A stretch of DNA of 64,000 nucleotides from Schizochytrium sp. TIO01. Lineage: Eukaryota > Sar > Bigyra > Thraustochytrida > Thraustochytriidae. The notes beneath the pieces were generated by a model, which was not told the origin of the DNA, did no database searches, and saw only the letters and a list, made by a program, of their open reading frames with translations. The stretch lies in the NCBI GenBank assembly GCA_004764695.1, contig SMSO01000031.1:3705048-3769047 (forward strand). Direction: 5' to 3'. Shown here in pieces: positions 48,807 through 58,815 of the stretch (position 1 is the stretch's first letter; every line of letters begins with the position of its first letter). Position numbers and translations under genes: made by a program.

Positions 48807-50894
48807 TTATGCATCATCATTATGGCCTTCAGTTTTTGTGCAAGCCTCGAAATCCCAAGCTAGAACTGAAAGACAGCATCGTGGACTATTGTCTTGAGTG
48901 CTGATATCCTGTAGTGTTTCAGGTACAGCAATCTTTGAACATGGAATAACGGAAAGAGAAGTTGTTCCCTGGCAAAGCGACATAGCAAGTGAAACACTTG
49001 TTGAATCGTGTGTTACATAGAACGCATGACCAGCAACCAAACATGTGTGTTTCACAATCTCTTCCAAAACAAGCTGACCCAAGGTTTCAATGTAGTCAGT
49101 GTTACACGGTTTTTCACTCGCCGTGTCATACACATTTAGTTGTACTGCGGCAGGAGCCATATGCACCTCATGGTCATGGTCAATATGCAGAACTTGAATA
49201 ATATAACGATCTTCAATGACTTTCCTTAGTTTTGAGAAGTCTTGGTGAATGACAGATTGGCCTTGTGATGCACATACCTCTACTTCCACCAAAGCATCGC
49301 GAGGTAAATGAGGAATCTGAATGAGCACTTTGGTTGCCTTAATAGGAAGGCGAGCAAAGACAGACTCCGAATCAAAAGGAGCTGCTGAAGATACATAAAC
49401 GACCACACTCCGTACCATCTCCAGAGATGCGCCCTTGCACTGCAGCACAGCTGAACAGTGCTTGAGTGACTTGTCCAGCTGCTCAGTCAAGCTTCCCTGC
49501 ATCATTTCCATTGTAGTTGGTTCAAGTGGAATTTGCCCCGCAACAAAAGTATACCCCCCCATATCGACAATTTTGTTTGCTTGCGAATACGGGCCAATGC
49601 AAACAGGTGCCCAATGAGAAATACTGCGTACATGAAGGACATCGCGAGTATGCCGTGTTGCTTGTGCAGCAACCATGACACGGTGGCCTAAAGCAAGATC
49701 TACCTCAACACACGCGCGTGAAGGAGCTGGAAAAGCTTCGAAGAACTTACAGTATTCAGCATTAATCTTGCCAAAGTCTTTCATTGAAGCAAGATACAAA
49801 TGAACGAAGCAAACATGCTCTCCAAGGTTCAGATTGTGCTTCGCCAGAACTGTTTCAAGCTTAGACATTGCCTCACGGAGTTCGTCCTCGAGGGTTCCCT
49901 CAGGGTTTCCAACACAGTTTTGTACGGCAACTAATCCCAAGTCGGTACTCTGACTGACAACAGGTTCATCGCCTTGATCTATGATTTGCCCACGTGGATC
50001 AGACGATTGTACATCATTAGAAGTAACAGTTATTCCCTTGTTAGATAAGAGTTTCTTCTCCTGAAACTTGCTCATATAGAAGGCTTGCCCGCATTCGTCA
50101 GTGTCCTTGGGCTCAGTATGCACTGCGTCGATGCGTAAATGAGCCGCAGGGGCAAAGGAACAGTCATCATCGACAATAACTTCTGTTTTATCTAAAACAA
50201 TGCGACGCTTGAAAAGTGGGCAATCTAGTGTGACTGTCTCGTATTCGCCACCTTCTCCACAAACATGAAATTCGAACTGTTCATGCAAGTCTTCAAATTC
50301 CCCAAGTAAATCCCCCAAGCGACGACCAAGCATTCTTGGTTTGAGTCCCATGCTAGCAATTTTCACGAGAACTGCTTCGAGCTCGTCGTCAATCATACTT
50401 GTCAGCACCTCATGTTGCTCCCGCTGCCATAGGAATGCAAGTGATGTTAAGCCAAGTCGAGAACAAACAAATTCGACTCGGTTCCGCTGATAAGTTGATA
50501 GAATTGCACCAGAGCAGACTGCATTAACCTCAGGAAATCGTTCTTTGACCTCCTGTAGCAAGGCAAAGAGGTCTTCGACCTCATCACCATCAATTGCTGA
50601 CCTGTAGTCAAGATCCTTCTGTACAGATTTTCCGTGTAGTTGATGGCTGACTAGCGGCAAATCCATACATTCTGCGATCGCTGGGCAGATAGCGCTAACT
50701 CCAATTGTTTGAAACATGAAGCTGTCAAGTTCTTCTTGTTCGGGAACCAAAGGTTCCTCATTATGATCTAATTGGTTGCCTTGTTGGGGAGGACGTAAAT
50801 TTGCAAGGGCCACAATCTCGTGGCCGTGCCGCACGCACTCCATCATGCTATAACATGAGTCCTTGCCACCACTAATCAGCGCCACCACCTTCAT
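48807..50894 (-). CDS. Diphthine-ammonia ligase with C-terminal RidA-like domains
   Basis: ATP-dependent amidation of diphthine on elongation factor 2, the last step of diphthamide synthesis (cytosol). The 695-residue protein starts at ATG 50894 (MKVVALISGGKDS), which places the N-type ATP-pyrophosphatase loop SGGKDS at residues 8-13, as in the family; the open frame upstream lacks an ATG. GEGGEYETVTLDCPLF (about 213-228) is the second family signature. Residues about 320-440 and 445-590 are two RidA/YjgF-like domains; the second contains ISHWAPVCIGPYSQA and a GQIPLEP segment. About 100 further residues follow. This fusion is the usual architecture of fungal and plant DPH6. It is single-exon and divergent from the gene at 52264, with a TACC-motif cluster about 200 bp upstream of the start. 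Confidence 0.93.
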   Translation of the reverse strand: MKVVALISGGKDSCYSMMECVRHGHEIVALANLRPPQQGNQLDHNEEPLVPEQEELDSFMFQTIGVSAICPAIAECMDLPLVSHQLHGKSVQKDLDYRSAIDGDEVEDLFALLQEVKERFPEVNAVCSGAILSTYQRNRVEFVCSRLGLTSLAFLWQREQHEVLTSMIDDELEAVLVKIASMGLKPRMLGRRLGDLLGEFEDLHEQFEFHVCGEGGEYETVTLDCPLFKRRIVLDKTEVIVDDDCSFAPAAHLRIDAVHTEPKDTDECGQAFYMSKFQEKKLLSNKGITVTSNDVQSSDPRGQIIDQGDEPVVSQSTDLGLVAVQNCVGNPEGTLEDELREAMSKLETVLAKHNLNLGEHVCFVHLYLASMKDFGKINAEYCKFFEAFPAPSRACVEVDLALGHRVMVAAQATRHTRDVLHVRSISHWAPVCIGPYSQANKIVDMGGYTFVAGQIPLEPTTMEMMQGSLTEQLDKSLKHCSAVLQCKGASLEMVRSVVVYVSSAAPFDSESVFARLPIKATKVLIQIPHLPRDALVEVEVCASQGQSVIHQDFSKLRKVIEDRYIIQVLHIDHDHEVHMAPAAVQLNVYDTASEKPCNTDYIETLGQLVLEEIVKHTCLVAGHAFYVTHDSTSVSLAMSLCQGTTSLSVIPCSKIAVPETLQDISTQDNSPRCCLSVLAWDFEACTKTEGHNDDA

Positions 50895-52263
50895 CCTGAA
50901 ACTCTGAGATAAGACCTTCGAGATCTCAAAAGGCTCCCTTAGCTGTAACAAAGACTTCCCTGCGTTTGCAGAAGCCTACAATTTTAATTCACGGTTGGCA
51001 CAGATTGCGATTTACTGATCAGTAGTGCTTGCCACGAAGTGCTGTCACAGAGACCAGTGCCTTGAAGTCTTTAGTCGTCTAATTCTTCCTAACTAGTACC
51101 TACCTATCTACCCTACCTACCACTGTGCTATATATGTGTATATCTAGTATCATTATTATATGTTTTAAAAGGTCACAGAATAAAGCCTTGAAATTTAAAA
51201 TGAAAATAGAACAAAAACAAGAAGAAGAATTTAGACCTATTCTAAGTTGGGGGAAAAATGTCTACTATCTAATAGCTATCTGTACAACACACCCAAGTTC
51301 ATGCACAATTTCTGGGAAAGGTGACCGAGATTAACACGGCAAATATAGCTCTAGTCTGTGTTAACTATGATATCAGCAAAACTTGGTTAGGCTGTGCTTT
51401 GAGTCAAACTTTGGTTAAAATTTGGTTGCTGTGTTGTTGGTCAGAGTTGAAGGGGCGATTTTCATGTTGATATGCATTTCCAGACAAAGGCTTTCAACTT
51501 TGGAGCATTTAACATAAATAACAAGTGACATACACTGCAAGGTTTATTATGAGAGGCTCTTCAGGGTCTGAGATTTATCAACATTATTTGATAACAGCCT
51601 TGAAATTTTTATTGACTTCTCTCTAGTACCTCTTGAGGAAGCATTCAGGTACAACATTGTCTTCGAAAACCTATTGACAGGTCCCATCCCAATTGTAATG
51701 CTGGAATCAATTTTTGCAAGTTATTTGCATTTTCCGCCGTAAAACAGTAATAATATATGTTGTTGTTTCATAAACAAACAAAAAAGAGCAAGAAAAACGA
51801 ATAACAAGAAGGAGACAATATAGCTTCTCGGACTAACAAATAGATTTCATCTCGCTTAAACCCTATGTTTGCGCCTCTCTTAACACTCAAGGCTGCCCAA
51901 ACCTTGGAAAGTATGTCGCTGTTGATACTTGAGTACACTTTTCAAATATAGGATCAAGAACTTTGACAAGATTGAACCAAGAAACGCTATGCTATTTATG
52001 CCTATGTAACTGGTAAAGAAAACCGTGCTTAGTATTACATACCTCATACCTCGACGGTAGTAAACCTTTAATAGACCCTACTCATAATTCTCTATCAATC
52101 TTGAGTCATCTTGACGAGAGAAAGCAGACTCAGCAGTAGCTTTTGCTCACGCGTCAAAGCCTATCTAACAGCTGTGCTGAGCCACCTGGGCCTGCCGTAC
52201 TCTCGCTCCTGGGGAGACTATCTTAGACAAACTGCTTCCTGCGAAGAGCTTGCTGCTGCGCAA
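50895..52263. other. Divergent intergenic region
   Basis: Promoter region shared between diphthine-ammonia ligase (minus) and the phosphatase homologue (plus). It holds the motif cluster at 51096-51122. No other gene was seen. The frame of the phosphatase homologue is open back to 52105 but without an ATG, so 52111-52263 is taken as leader. Confidence 0.55.
51096..51122. promoter_or_regulatory. TACC-repeat cluster upstream of diphthine-ammonia ligase
   Basis: AGTACCTACCTATCTACC followed by CTACCTACC, about 200 bp upstream of the ligase start. The composition and distance resemble the clusters upstream of pyridoxal kinase and the dehydrogenase. Confidence 0.4.
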
Positions 52264-53208
52264 ATGGAGCCTCGGCATGCCCCGGAGCGATTTGGCACTG
52301 TGGAAGCTGGCGTGTACAGGTCGAGTGTTCTTCAGCCCTTAAACTTTCAATTTGTGAGTGACCTTAACCTGAAAACTATTGTACATCTTTCACCTGAAGT
52401 GACACTACGCGCGGTTTCCAAGTTTATAAACGAGAAAAAAATTAAACTCCTGCATCTTGGCCTAAAATTCTGGAGACCATCTGGGTGGTCTCTGATTAGT
52501 GAGGAGCTCGTTAAAGAAGCCCTGGAGGTTGTACTTGATCGACGCAACCATCCCATGCTTATAATGTGCACCTCTGGTGTTCACTTAACAGGCACAGTCG
52601 TCGGATGCCTTCGCAGGTTGCAACAACACTCGTTTACTTCCATCATGGATGAACTCCGTTCTTTTGCTCACCCCACACATACCCGATACGCCAACGAGAC
52701 GTTTATTGAATTCTTCGACGTTGACCTCGTATCATTGCCACAGGATCTACCGCGATGGTTTGGCCGTGCTACTAGCGTCTCTCAACGAAAGTTTGTCTTA
52801 CCAACCCGAAAGCCACGAAAACTTGCTCAAGACGGATCGGAAGCCAATGACCCAGACTCTCCAGAATCAATGGAGCGATTACCTGCATATCAACGCCACT
52901 TCTGGGATTGTACTGGACCACTTGCGGAGGCATGGTACAAAGATGCAGTCAAGGAAACCAAAACTAGTGATCTGCTTGAACCATTGCCACTACTTACTCC
53001 ATCAAATTTGGGGGGTGAAGGTGGACAAATAAGGACAGAGAAAACTGATAAAAGGGTGATTCAAGATGATGAGATAAGTAATAGTGGTGTTAATGGTGAT
53101 GGCGCAGACGAAGATGATGACGACGATGATGAAGAAGAAGACGCCGCAATTGAGGTAGAAATTGAGAATGATGTGCTTGTGATTCGATTTGCACGCCGTG
53201 CCATCTAA
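52264..53208 (+). CDS. PFA-DSP/Oca-type phosphatase homologue, catalytic Arg missing
   Basis: 314 residues from the ATG at 52264. Its opening, PERFGTVEAGVYRSSVLQPLNF, matches the start of plant-and-fungal atypical dual-specificity phosphatases (Siw14/Oca family; Siw14 cleaves inositol pyrophosphates). The core follows, with NLKTIVHLSPE, and the phosphatase loop at residues 102-110, CTSGVHLTG. The nucleophile Cys102 is present, but the CX5R arginine that binds phosphate is Leu108, so hydrolysis by the usual mechanism is unlikely and a scaffold or ligand-binding role is possible. The conserved helix continues as TVVGCLRRLQ, and the domain ends near FIEFFDVDLVSLP. The last 110 residues are extra and charged, with a Glu/Asp-rich run (DEDDDDDDEEEDAA) near the C-terminus. 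Some fungal Oca paralogues are also degenerate in this loop. It converges with the next gene, 257 bp apart. Confidence 0.85.
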   Translation: MEPRHAPERFGTVEAGVYRSSVLQPLNFQFVSDLNLKTIVHLSPEVTLRAVSKFINEKKIKLLHLGLKFWRPSGWSLISEELVKEALEVVLDRRNHPMLIMCTSGVHLTGTVVGCLRRLQQHSFTSIMDELRSFAHPTHTRYANETFIEFFDVDLVSLPQDLPRWFGRATSVSQRKFVLPTRKPRKLAQDGSEANDPDSPESMERLPAYQRHFWDCTGPLAEAWYKDAVKETKTSDLLEPLPLLTPSNLGGEGGQIRTEKTDKRVIQDDEISNSGVNGDGADEDDDDDDEEEDAAIEVEIENDVLVIRFARRAI

Positions 53209-53235
53209 AAGGGCTTCTAGATTTGCTTTATTTCG

Positions 53236-53264
53236 CCCCCCCCCCCACACACACACACACACGC
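53236..53264. repeat. Poly-C followed by (CA)n
   Basis: About eleven C and then nine CA units, within the 257-bp space between two convergent genes. Confidence 0.9.
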
Positions 53265-53465
53265 ACAGCCATCTGTACGTATACTGTAGGCATATGTTAT
53301 TGTTTAGTTCACGCTTAAAGCTACTTAGATTGTTTTGATCCAAACGCCCCTATTGGTGTTTGACCATAGCTTAATCATCTCACTTGTAAGGAGCTTGACC
53401 CAGAAAATTAAGAATTGAAAGAATTGCGTTTTGGTCTTCTTTATGTGCCAGTTTTCAAACACAGT

Positions 53466-54122
53466 CTAACCCCCTACCGCATAAATCTCACGCGGAAATG
53501 ATACAAAACAGAGAGCTTTGCCTGCCCATTGACAAAATAGACAAAGAGCAATATCCCATATCGACCCTACAGAAGCAAAATAAAGGAGAGAAAAGGGTCC
53601 CAACAAAACAGCCAAAAGTGCAACATGGAAAGCACGATCCCAAGCGTTTTCCTTTGGACTAATAACCTTTTCCGCTGGTTGATCTTGAAGCTGATGTTGC
53701 TGAGCTCCGCTCATAAATAGTTCAATGGCTGCATGCGAAATCATCACTAATTCGTAAGAGCCAAACAGAAGATTTAACGTGATTTCACCAACACGCTTGC
53801 TACCAATAGCTCCAAAAACTGATGAGACTGCAACCATTATGAGCCACATAACAGTTTGAACAAATGCTGACTTGGCACATGACGCTACTACAAACTTGAC
53901 GGTCTCCTTAGATGGTACTCTAGCTGTCGAAAACAAAGGGCTGTCAACACGATTGGAGAAATTCCAGGCATGGGTGTCGCTTTTGGTTGACTTGATGGAT
54001 CCGCAGAAGAAGTTTTTGCAGCAGCACTTGCTGCTGCAGTCTTTCGCTGCTGCATCAAAGGTGCAGCAACCAGATGCTTCTAGGTTTGCCCCTCCACCCA
54101 AACAGTGACAAATTGAGTTCAC
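53466..54122 (-). CDS. Hypothetical Cys-rich membrane protein (5' end uncertain)
   Basis: A frame of up to 218 residues. The N-terminal part is Cys-rich, with clusters CHC, CC and CCC and several single Cys in the first 45 residues. Three hydrophobic stretches follow, around residues 92-115 (VMWLIMVAVSSVFG), 166-185 (VALLAVLLGPFSLLYFASVG) and 188-207, consistent with an integral membrane protein. There is no ATG upstream or in the Cys-rich part. The frame opens after a TAG near 54137 and the first possible start is a GTG at 54122, so a short upstream exon is likely missing; CTGCAG just upstream could be an acceptor. I do not recognise the family. A PLAC8-like Cys-rich protein was considered, but its motifs are not clearly present. 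Confidence 0.6.
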   Translation of the reverse strand: MNSICHCLGGGANLEASGCCTFDAAAKDCSSKCCCKNFFCGSIKSTKSDTHAWNFSNRVDSPLFSTARVPSKETVKFVVASCAKSAFVQTVMWLIMVAVSSVFGAIGSKRVGEITLNLLFGSYELVMISHAAIELFMSGAQQHQLQDQPAEKVISPKENAWDRAFHVALLAVLLGPFSLLYFASVGSIWDIALCLFCQWAGKALCFVSFPREIYAVGG

Positions 54123-54724
54123 ACCTGCAGTACCTCCTTCCTAGTGACTAGTTTCCAAAGCGGCTAGGACCTGGAGCTAGTTGACTTTTGCCAAGGCTTG
54201 GTTTGACACATCGCTTGTCCAAGGCTTCTGTTCCTAAATTTTTGCTCCTATTTTCAACGAGGTATATAATATATACATGTCTAATACCAGGTAGCTAGCT
54301 ACTAATGCTACCTACCTACCCTTGCAGAATCGTCTGCAAAAAACAAAACTAAAACAAAAATGCTATACCCTGAAGATCAAATCTTGATGCTCTCGCTTTA
54401 CAAGTTGGTATTCTTCTACCTACGTAGATTACACAATTGTAGCCTTTATTCATTAACAAAGGCTGCTACACTACTGCACATCTTAGCGTAACCTATAGTA
54501 GTACTTCTCCCTCACTAACCAGCCATAAATCGCGTTTGATTTGTTTTATGTGACAAATACATTAAATTGTAAAATAAGCACATTTGGATCATCTGTGCAC
54601 TAGCAGAACCTTTGCAACAGCAAAACGCGAAGTCTCGCCGTGCTCAACAACAAACAAGTCTCTGATTTTTTATGGCATAGGATTAAATAACATTGCACCT
54701 GGGTAAAAGAACTCGTGCAAGAAA
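54123..54724. other. Divergent intergenic region
   Basis: Shared 5' region of the Cys-rich membrane protein (minus) and the dioxygenase-like gene (plus). It contains the motif cluster at 54287-54320, another TACCTACG at about 54417, and a TATATAATATATA stretch at about 54263. An upstream exon of the minus-strand gene probably lies here but could not be placed. Confidence 0.5.
54287..54320. promoter_or_regulatory. GGTAGCTAG / CTACCTACCTACC motif cluster
   Basis: CAGGTAGCTAGCTACTAATGCTACCTACCTACC is shortened here to its two parts: an imperfect palindrome GGTAGCTAGCTACT, and a CTACCTACCTACC run 4 bp away. It lies about 165 bp upstream of the minus-strand frame and 405 bp upstream of the plus-strand gene. 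Confidence 0.4.
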
Positions 54725-55684
54725 ATGTTGGGTCGAGCGAGTGCAGCGGCACGGGGTACGGCCATGGCCAATGCCCTGCGGCTCCTAGAGGCCCGCTTTG
54801 GCGATTTTGATTCTCTGCGCCATCCAGGCGCTCACGTGCTTACAAGAGACCGTGAACTTGTTCGTGAAGATATCGAAGAGCTTGTCGCCCACCGTGCGCT
54901 AGCGGTGCACGTACGTGGATTTTATCCTGCAGATCTTTCTGAAAAGCTCGCTGACAAAATGCTTGCGGACGTGGACGTTCGCAACTGGAATGTGGCCAGT
55001 GGTGGTCGCGAGGCTGAAGCATCGGATGTAGATGCCGTTGGAACTCCGCACAATGTAGCGTTTGCTAAGGGTGAGTTGGATTCTTACTTTGACTCTTCAA
55101 TTTTGGAAATGCGTAAGTGGCGGCATTTGACCGACGAAAGACAGGACTTGGTGATGGGGCCCATGGATAAATTTCGCCTGGAGCTAGATGAAGTTTGGCG
55201 ACACGGCTGTTCTCTCTCGCGTGATAAAAAACATAACGATCGACCGTTCTTACCAGGCGTACCGCGAATTATGCGCCCTTCAACTCGATACGATCCTTCG
55301 CGTTGGACACGCGGATTTGCTCATGTGGATGAGTTAGCCATTATGCGCCCCGACCGTGGTCTTTTTAGTGCTAATATTTACCTTCGAAATGCTCCTTCTG
55401 GCGGAGAGCTTCAAATTTGGCCAATAACATTTTCTAACCGCTGGGATTTTTATCGTAATGCACCAACCCTGTCGCTGTGCTTGCTCCAGAGTCCTGAAGC
55501 CCAGGCTCTTTTGCGTGAGAGGTTACCCGAGCCAATTACTGTGAGAGTCAAACCAGGAGATCTCGTTCTTATCTGTACACAGCGCCCTCATGCAGTTCGT
55601 GGTCCCGTGGTTGGCGGTACTCGTGTCAGTATTCAGGGATTTATTCAACACGAACAGGGCCAACCTCTGCGCCTCGAAGCTTAG
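54725..55684 (+). CDS. 2-oxoglutarate/Fe(II)-dependent dioxygenase-like protein
   Basis: Single-exon protein of 319 residues, ATG 54725. The double-stranded beta-helix core of 2OG/Fe(II) oxygenases is visible. GFAHVDE supplies the HxD metal ligands (His200, Asp202), SGGELQIWP is the typical next strands, and CTQRPHAVRG supplies the distal His289. Arg300 in GGTRVSIQGFI, eleven residues on, is placed to bind 2-oxoglutarate. All catalytic positions are therefore present and activity is likely; the substrate is unknown. The first 25 residues are Arg/Ala-rich and free of acidic residues up to Glu22, which could be a mitochondrial or plastid targeting peptide. G+C content appears somewhat higher than in neighbours. 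Its 3' end converges on the Derlin gene. Confidence 0.8.
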   Translation: MLGRASAAARGTAMANALRLLEARFGDFDSLRHPGAHVLTRDRELVREDIEELVAHRALAVHVRGFYPADLSEKLADKMLADVDVRNWNVASGGREAEASDVDAVGTPHNVAFAKGELDSYFDSSILEMRKWRHLTDERQDLVMGPMDKFRLELDEVWRHGCSLSRDKKHNDRPFLPGVPRIMRPSTRYDPSRWTRGFAHVDELAIMRPDRGLFSANIYLRNAPSGGELQIWPITFSNRWDFYRNAPTLSLCLLQSPEAQALLRERLPEPITVRVKPGDLVLICTQRPHAVRGPVVGGTRVSIQGFIQHEQGQPLRLEA

Positions 55685-56519
55685 ACTGCTTTATGGGCCT
55701 TACCGCAAGATTGGTCAAGTGATTTGTGAAGAGCCTTGATCCAACTCACCACGTGCTAATATATATACTCCAATATCCTAGTTAGAAATTAGTTCAGAAA
55801 TGCATGTCCTTCTTTTTCCAGTTTCGCTTCTTCTGTTTTCTCATTACAAAACCACCTCGTACATCATTTGAGTATTCGCATGATACCCAACTCTTCCCTG
55901 CTACAGCAAATTAAAAAATATAATGCATGCCACCAGTCCTTCATCGTAGGATTTCTGTGCAAAAGCTAAGTTATCTTTGTTCAGTGAGATGGAGATTATT
56001 TGTACCCGGAGCGAAATGAACAGAGATAAAGTATAACCAAAACAAATTAGATTCTGAAAGGCTCGAACTGAAATTCAAAAGAATCTGAAATCTTCTAATA
56101 TTCGTTCAAGCTATGCTTATAACCATTTTAGAAGTAATCCTATGCTTCTTTACGGCCTCTTTCTTTAAATATAAAGAAAACTAGATTAACTTCGTGCTCC
56201 TGTAAGTGGCATGTTCTCTATTTTATCTAAGCAAACAGAAAGAGAAAGAGAGTGGCGCAGAACGATACAATCGTCGAAAGTATATCAATCCTTCTCTATC
56301 TTTAGTTGGACGGTTTATGCAGATTTCCGACATGCCTCGTAATTCAAGTAAAAAGACGAAGGAACTATGATGCCAAATTATAATCAATAGTATCATTTTT
56401 CATGGTGGTGTTTTACTTGCTTGCAAGAATGTAAAGGAGGGTTTCTAGTGTACTCAATACAACCAGTATAGCGTTCTCTTGCAAGTTGAAAAGTTGAAAT
56501 CCAATAGAATATATGAAGC
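55685..56519. other. Convergent intergenic region
   Basis: 3' flanks of the dioxygenase-like gene and the Derlin gene. No further gene or notable repeat was seen. Confidence 0.6.
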
Positions 56520-57263
56520 TTAATTATTTGCCGCACCAAGTCTGCGACCTTGACCCCAACTATGACCCCTAAAGCCAGTGTTGGCAGTAGTTGTGGCACC
56601 TCCGGGTTGTACGTAGGGCTGAGCAGTGGCACGGTGAATCATAGAAATGAATAACTCTGGTGTTTGTACAATAGGCCCACCCTTCATACGAGGGAGAACA
56701 TCAACTAGAAAATAGTACGCGTGACCCACGATGACACCAATTACATCACTCACAGGTGATCCCCCAGTAAGGATTGTAAAAGCCATTAGTGCCCAAGGAA
56801 GGTGCTTGCCTGCGAAACGAAAACCCCAAATGTTTGTCGGATCCTCCGGGTGGAGACGGCTCCACAGATATAAAACTGCAAAGATCAAGGGAGGTCCCAT
56901 AAAATACATACCCATAAATGCGCCAATGATCAAGCAGCAAGTGCCCATAATCAGCAGTGCAAAAGCATAGTCAGCAGATCCGCCCACGCGGGAAGTTTTG
57001 TAGGGCTCTAATTCAACGGAGGTGGAGAATCGCACCAAAATGAACATTTGCATCAGAAAACCGAACGAAAACTTTCCGAAAAACAAAAAGTTAGAGACCA
57101 AACGCCAGATTTCAAAGTTTTGATACACTAATGGAGGATAGAAGAGCATCTTGGTTGGGTCCAATGTGCCCATTGCAACGAGTGCAGTTGAAGCAACAGA
57201 AAATCCTAGCCAGGTTTTCGTTAGAGGCGGCATCGCCTCCCACATTTCTTGTGGCGTTGACAT
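56520..57263 (-). CDS. Derlin (ER-associated degradation rhomboid pseudoprotease)
   Basis: Multi-pass ER membrane protein that works with Cdc48/p97 and ubiquitin ligases to extract misfolded proteins. 247 residues from ATG 57263, close to the usual length; an ATG 30 bases upstream would add ten residues and is less family-like. Landmarks are the N-terminal PPLTKTWL, NFEIWRLVSNF with the conserved Trp-Arg (53-54), several hydrophobic helices between about 18 and 190, and GVIVGHAYYFL with the GxxxG-type spacing (176-180). The C-terminal FRGHSWGQGRRLG (231-243) is the SHP box that binds Cdc48. The rhomboid catalytic Ser/His pair is absent, as in all Derlins. Single exon; strand opposite to the neighbours on both sides. 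Confidence 0.93.
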   Translation of the reverse strand: MSTPQEMWEAMPPLTKTWLGFSVASTALVAMGTLDPTKMLFYPPLVYQNFEIWRLVSNFLFFGKFSFGFLMQMFILVRFSTSVELEPYKTSRVGGSADYAFALLIMGTCCLIIGAFMGMYFMGPPLIFAVLYLWSRLHPEDPTNIWGFRFAGKHLPWALMAFTILTGGSPVSDVIGVIVGHAYYFLVDVLPRMKGGPIVQTPELFISMIHRATAQPYVQPGGATTTANTGFRGHSWGQGRRLGAANN

Positions 57264-58794
57264 TTTAGGGGATATGTCTTGCTGTAATGGCAATCTAGGT
57301 GTGAGCCAAGTTCTGCCACCCTCTTTCCTAGGTTACTGCGCTGCTACACAGCTGAGGTTCTGCGACGTCAAAAACAGTAAATTGTAGTTTGGAGAGTGAG
57401 ATGTGTCTATGACTGAGCCGCCTCTAAACTTGCTAAGATCGACACACGACAATAAAATCCGCAAGCAACGCGGAGACAATGCGGACTGATCTTCAGCTTC
57501 GTGGGCAATGAGCGCGGGTCTCGCAAGTTTCGCCCCGAGATTTTCGAGAAGGGATTGATTATTTAGATTGAATTGTTGTAGAAGATCGTTAGAATTCTTT
57601 CTATGGAGCACCGATTAAGCACTTATGCTACTGTTTCTAAGTAGGCTTATTAAAATTCTCTCGCCTTGTGTAATAATAACTTGAAATAGCCTAGTACAAG
57701 CATGGCTAATACCCTTCTAGACATTAATAGTGGTATCCACCTATGCAATAGTAGAGGCCTACAATGAGAGTGGGATCTAAGTTCCACGGTGGCACGCTTC
57801 ATCTCTTTAATATCATCACCAGGATTTTCATAATTGATGTCATTTCTATCACCATCGCAATGGTTGTCATATGTGCAATGAATCTATATGAGATGGCTTT
57901 GCTGGGGCTATTATTCGAAGCTTTACTGAACAAGGCGCCTCATGTTGATACCGGGATTGTAAATTGAGATGCGGAGATGATTGGAGTTGTTTCGGCAATA
58001 ACTTGTCGAAGAAATCGCAGCGATTTAGAGCCTTTCCGGTAAGAATTTTGAGGTTCTAATTTGTGTGATCCATCCTAAAGTTGCTCCATGAGCGAGTTGG
58101 GATCTCTGCGTCGACTCGTTCCAACGTTGGGCATCACAAAAGGACATGAGTACCTTGAACTCGTCCATTTCGCGCGACAGCCATCTCATCTATCATTTCC
58201 ACGCTCACAGCGCTCTGCTCCCTAAATCTTGCACAGATTCCCTAGCTGTGAAGAGAATACGGCCGTTATGGTGGGTGGTGAAGCATGCCTCGCAGTGCTC
58301 TGCCAAGGTGCTACCATAGCCTCCCGGCCACGCAACTCAAGAAAGCGCGCCGCGGTAGTAGCACCTTTGACTCTAGCTAGTCTGAGACAATGAGCACAGA
58401 GCTGACTGAGCACAGAGCTGACTGGCAAGGCAGATTGGAATGGTAGAGTATCTGAGTCTGAACAGGTACCCAGAAGGCATTGCATTCGTGGCTCTTGTTC
58501 TCGTGTAAGTGTCGAAAGGCAAATGCCTCCAGAGCTGAGGATTCAGGAGATCCCGAATCAGCCTGGAGATGGCAACTGATTTGCAACCCGGTCTTCACTT
58601 GACGTAAGTTAGTTATACAGGCTACCACTGCAATTAATTCGTGGTGTCAATCGCATTCTGTCTAACTCGTGCAGTGAACGCTTCCTGGTGGGTCACAGAG
58701 AGGTCCAAGGTGCTACAATGCCATGAGGGGGTTTTGTCGCATGTGGAGTTCATATTACTTTTATAGGCTGCACCATCAAAGATCGACCTAGAAG

Positions 58795-58815
58795 TGATTG
58801 ATTGATTGATTGATT
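58795..58815. repeat. (TGAT)n microsatellite
   Basis: Five TGAT units. Confidence 0.9.

Noticed and set aside
53872-54108. 78-codon plus-strand frame opposite the Cys-rich membrane protein
   Set aside because: It is the shadow of the longer minus-strand frame, which has coherent Cys clusters and membrane segments.
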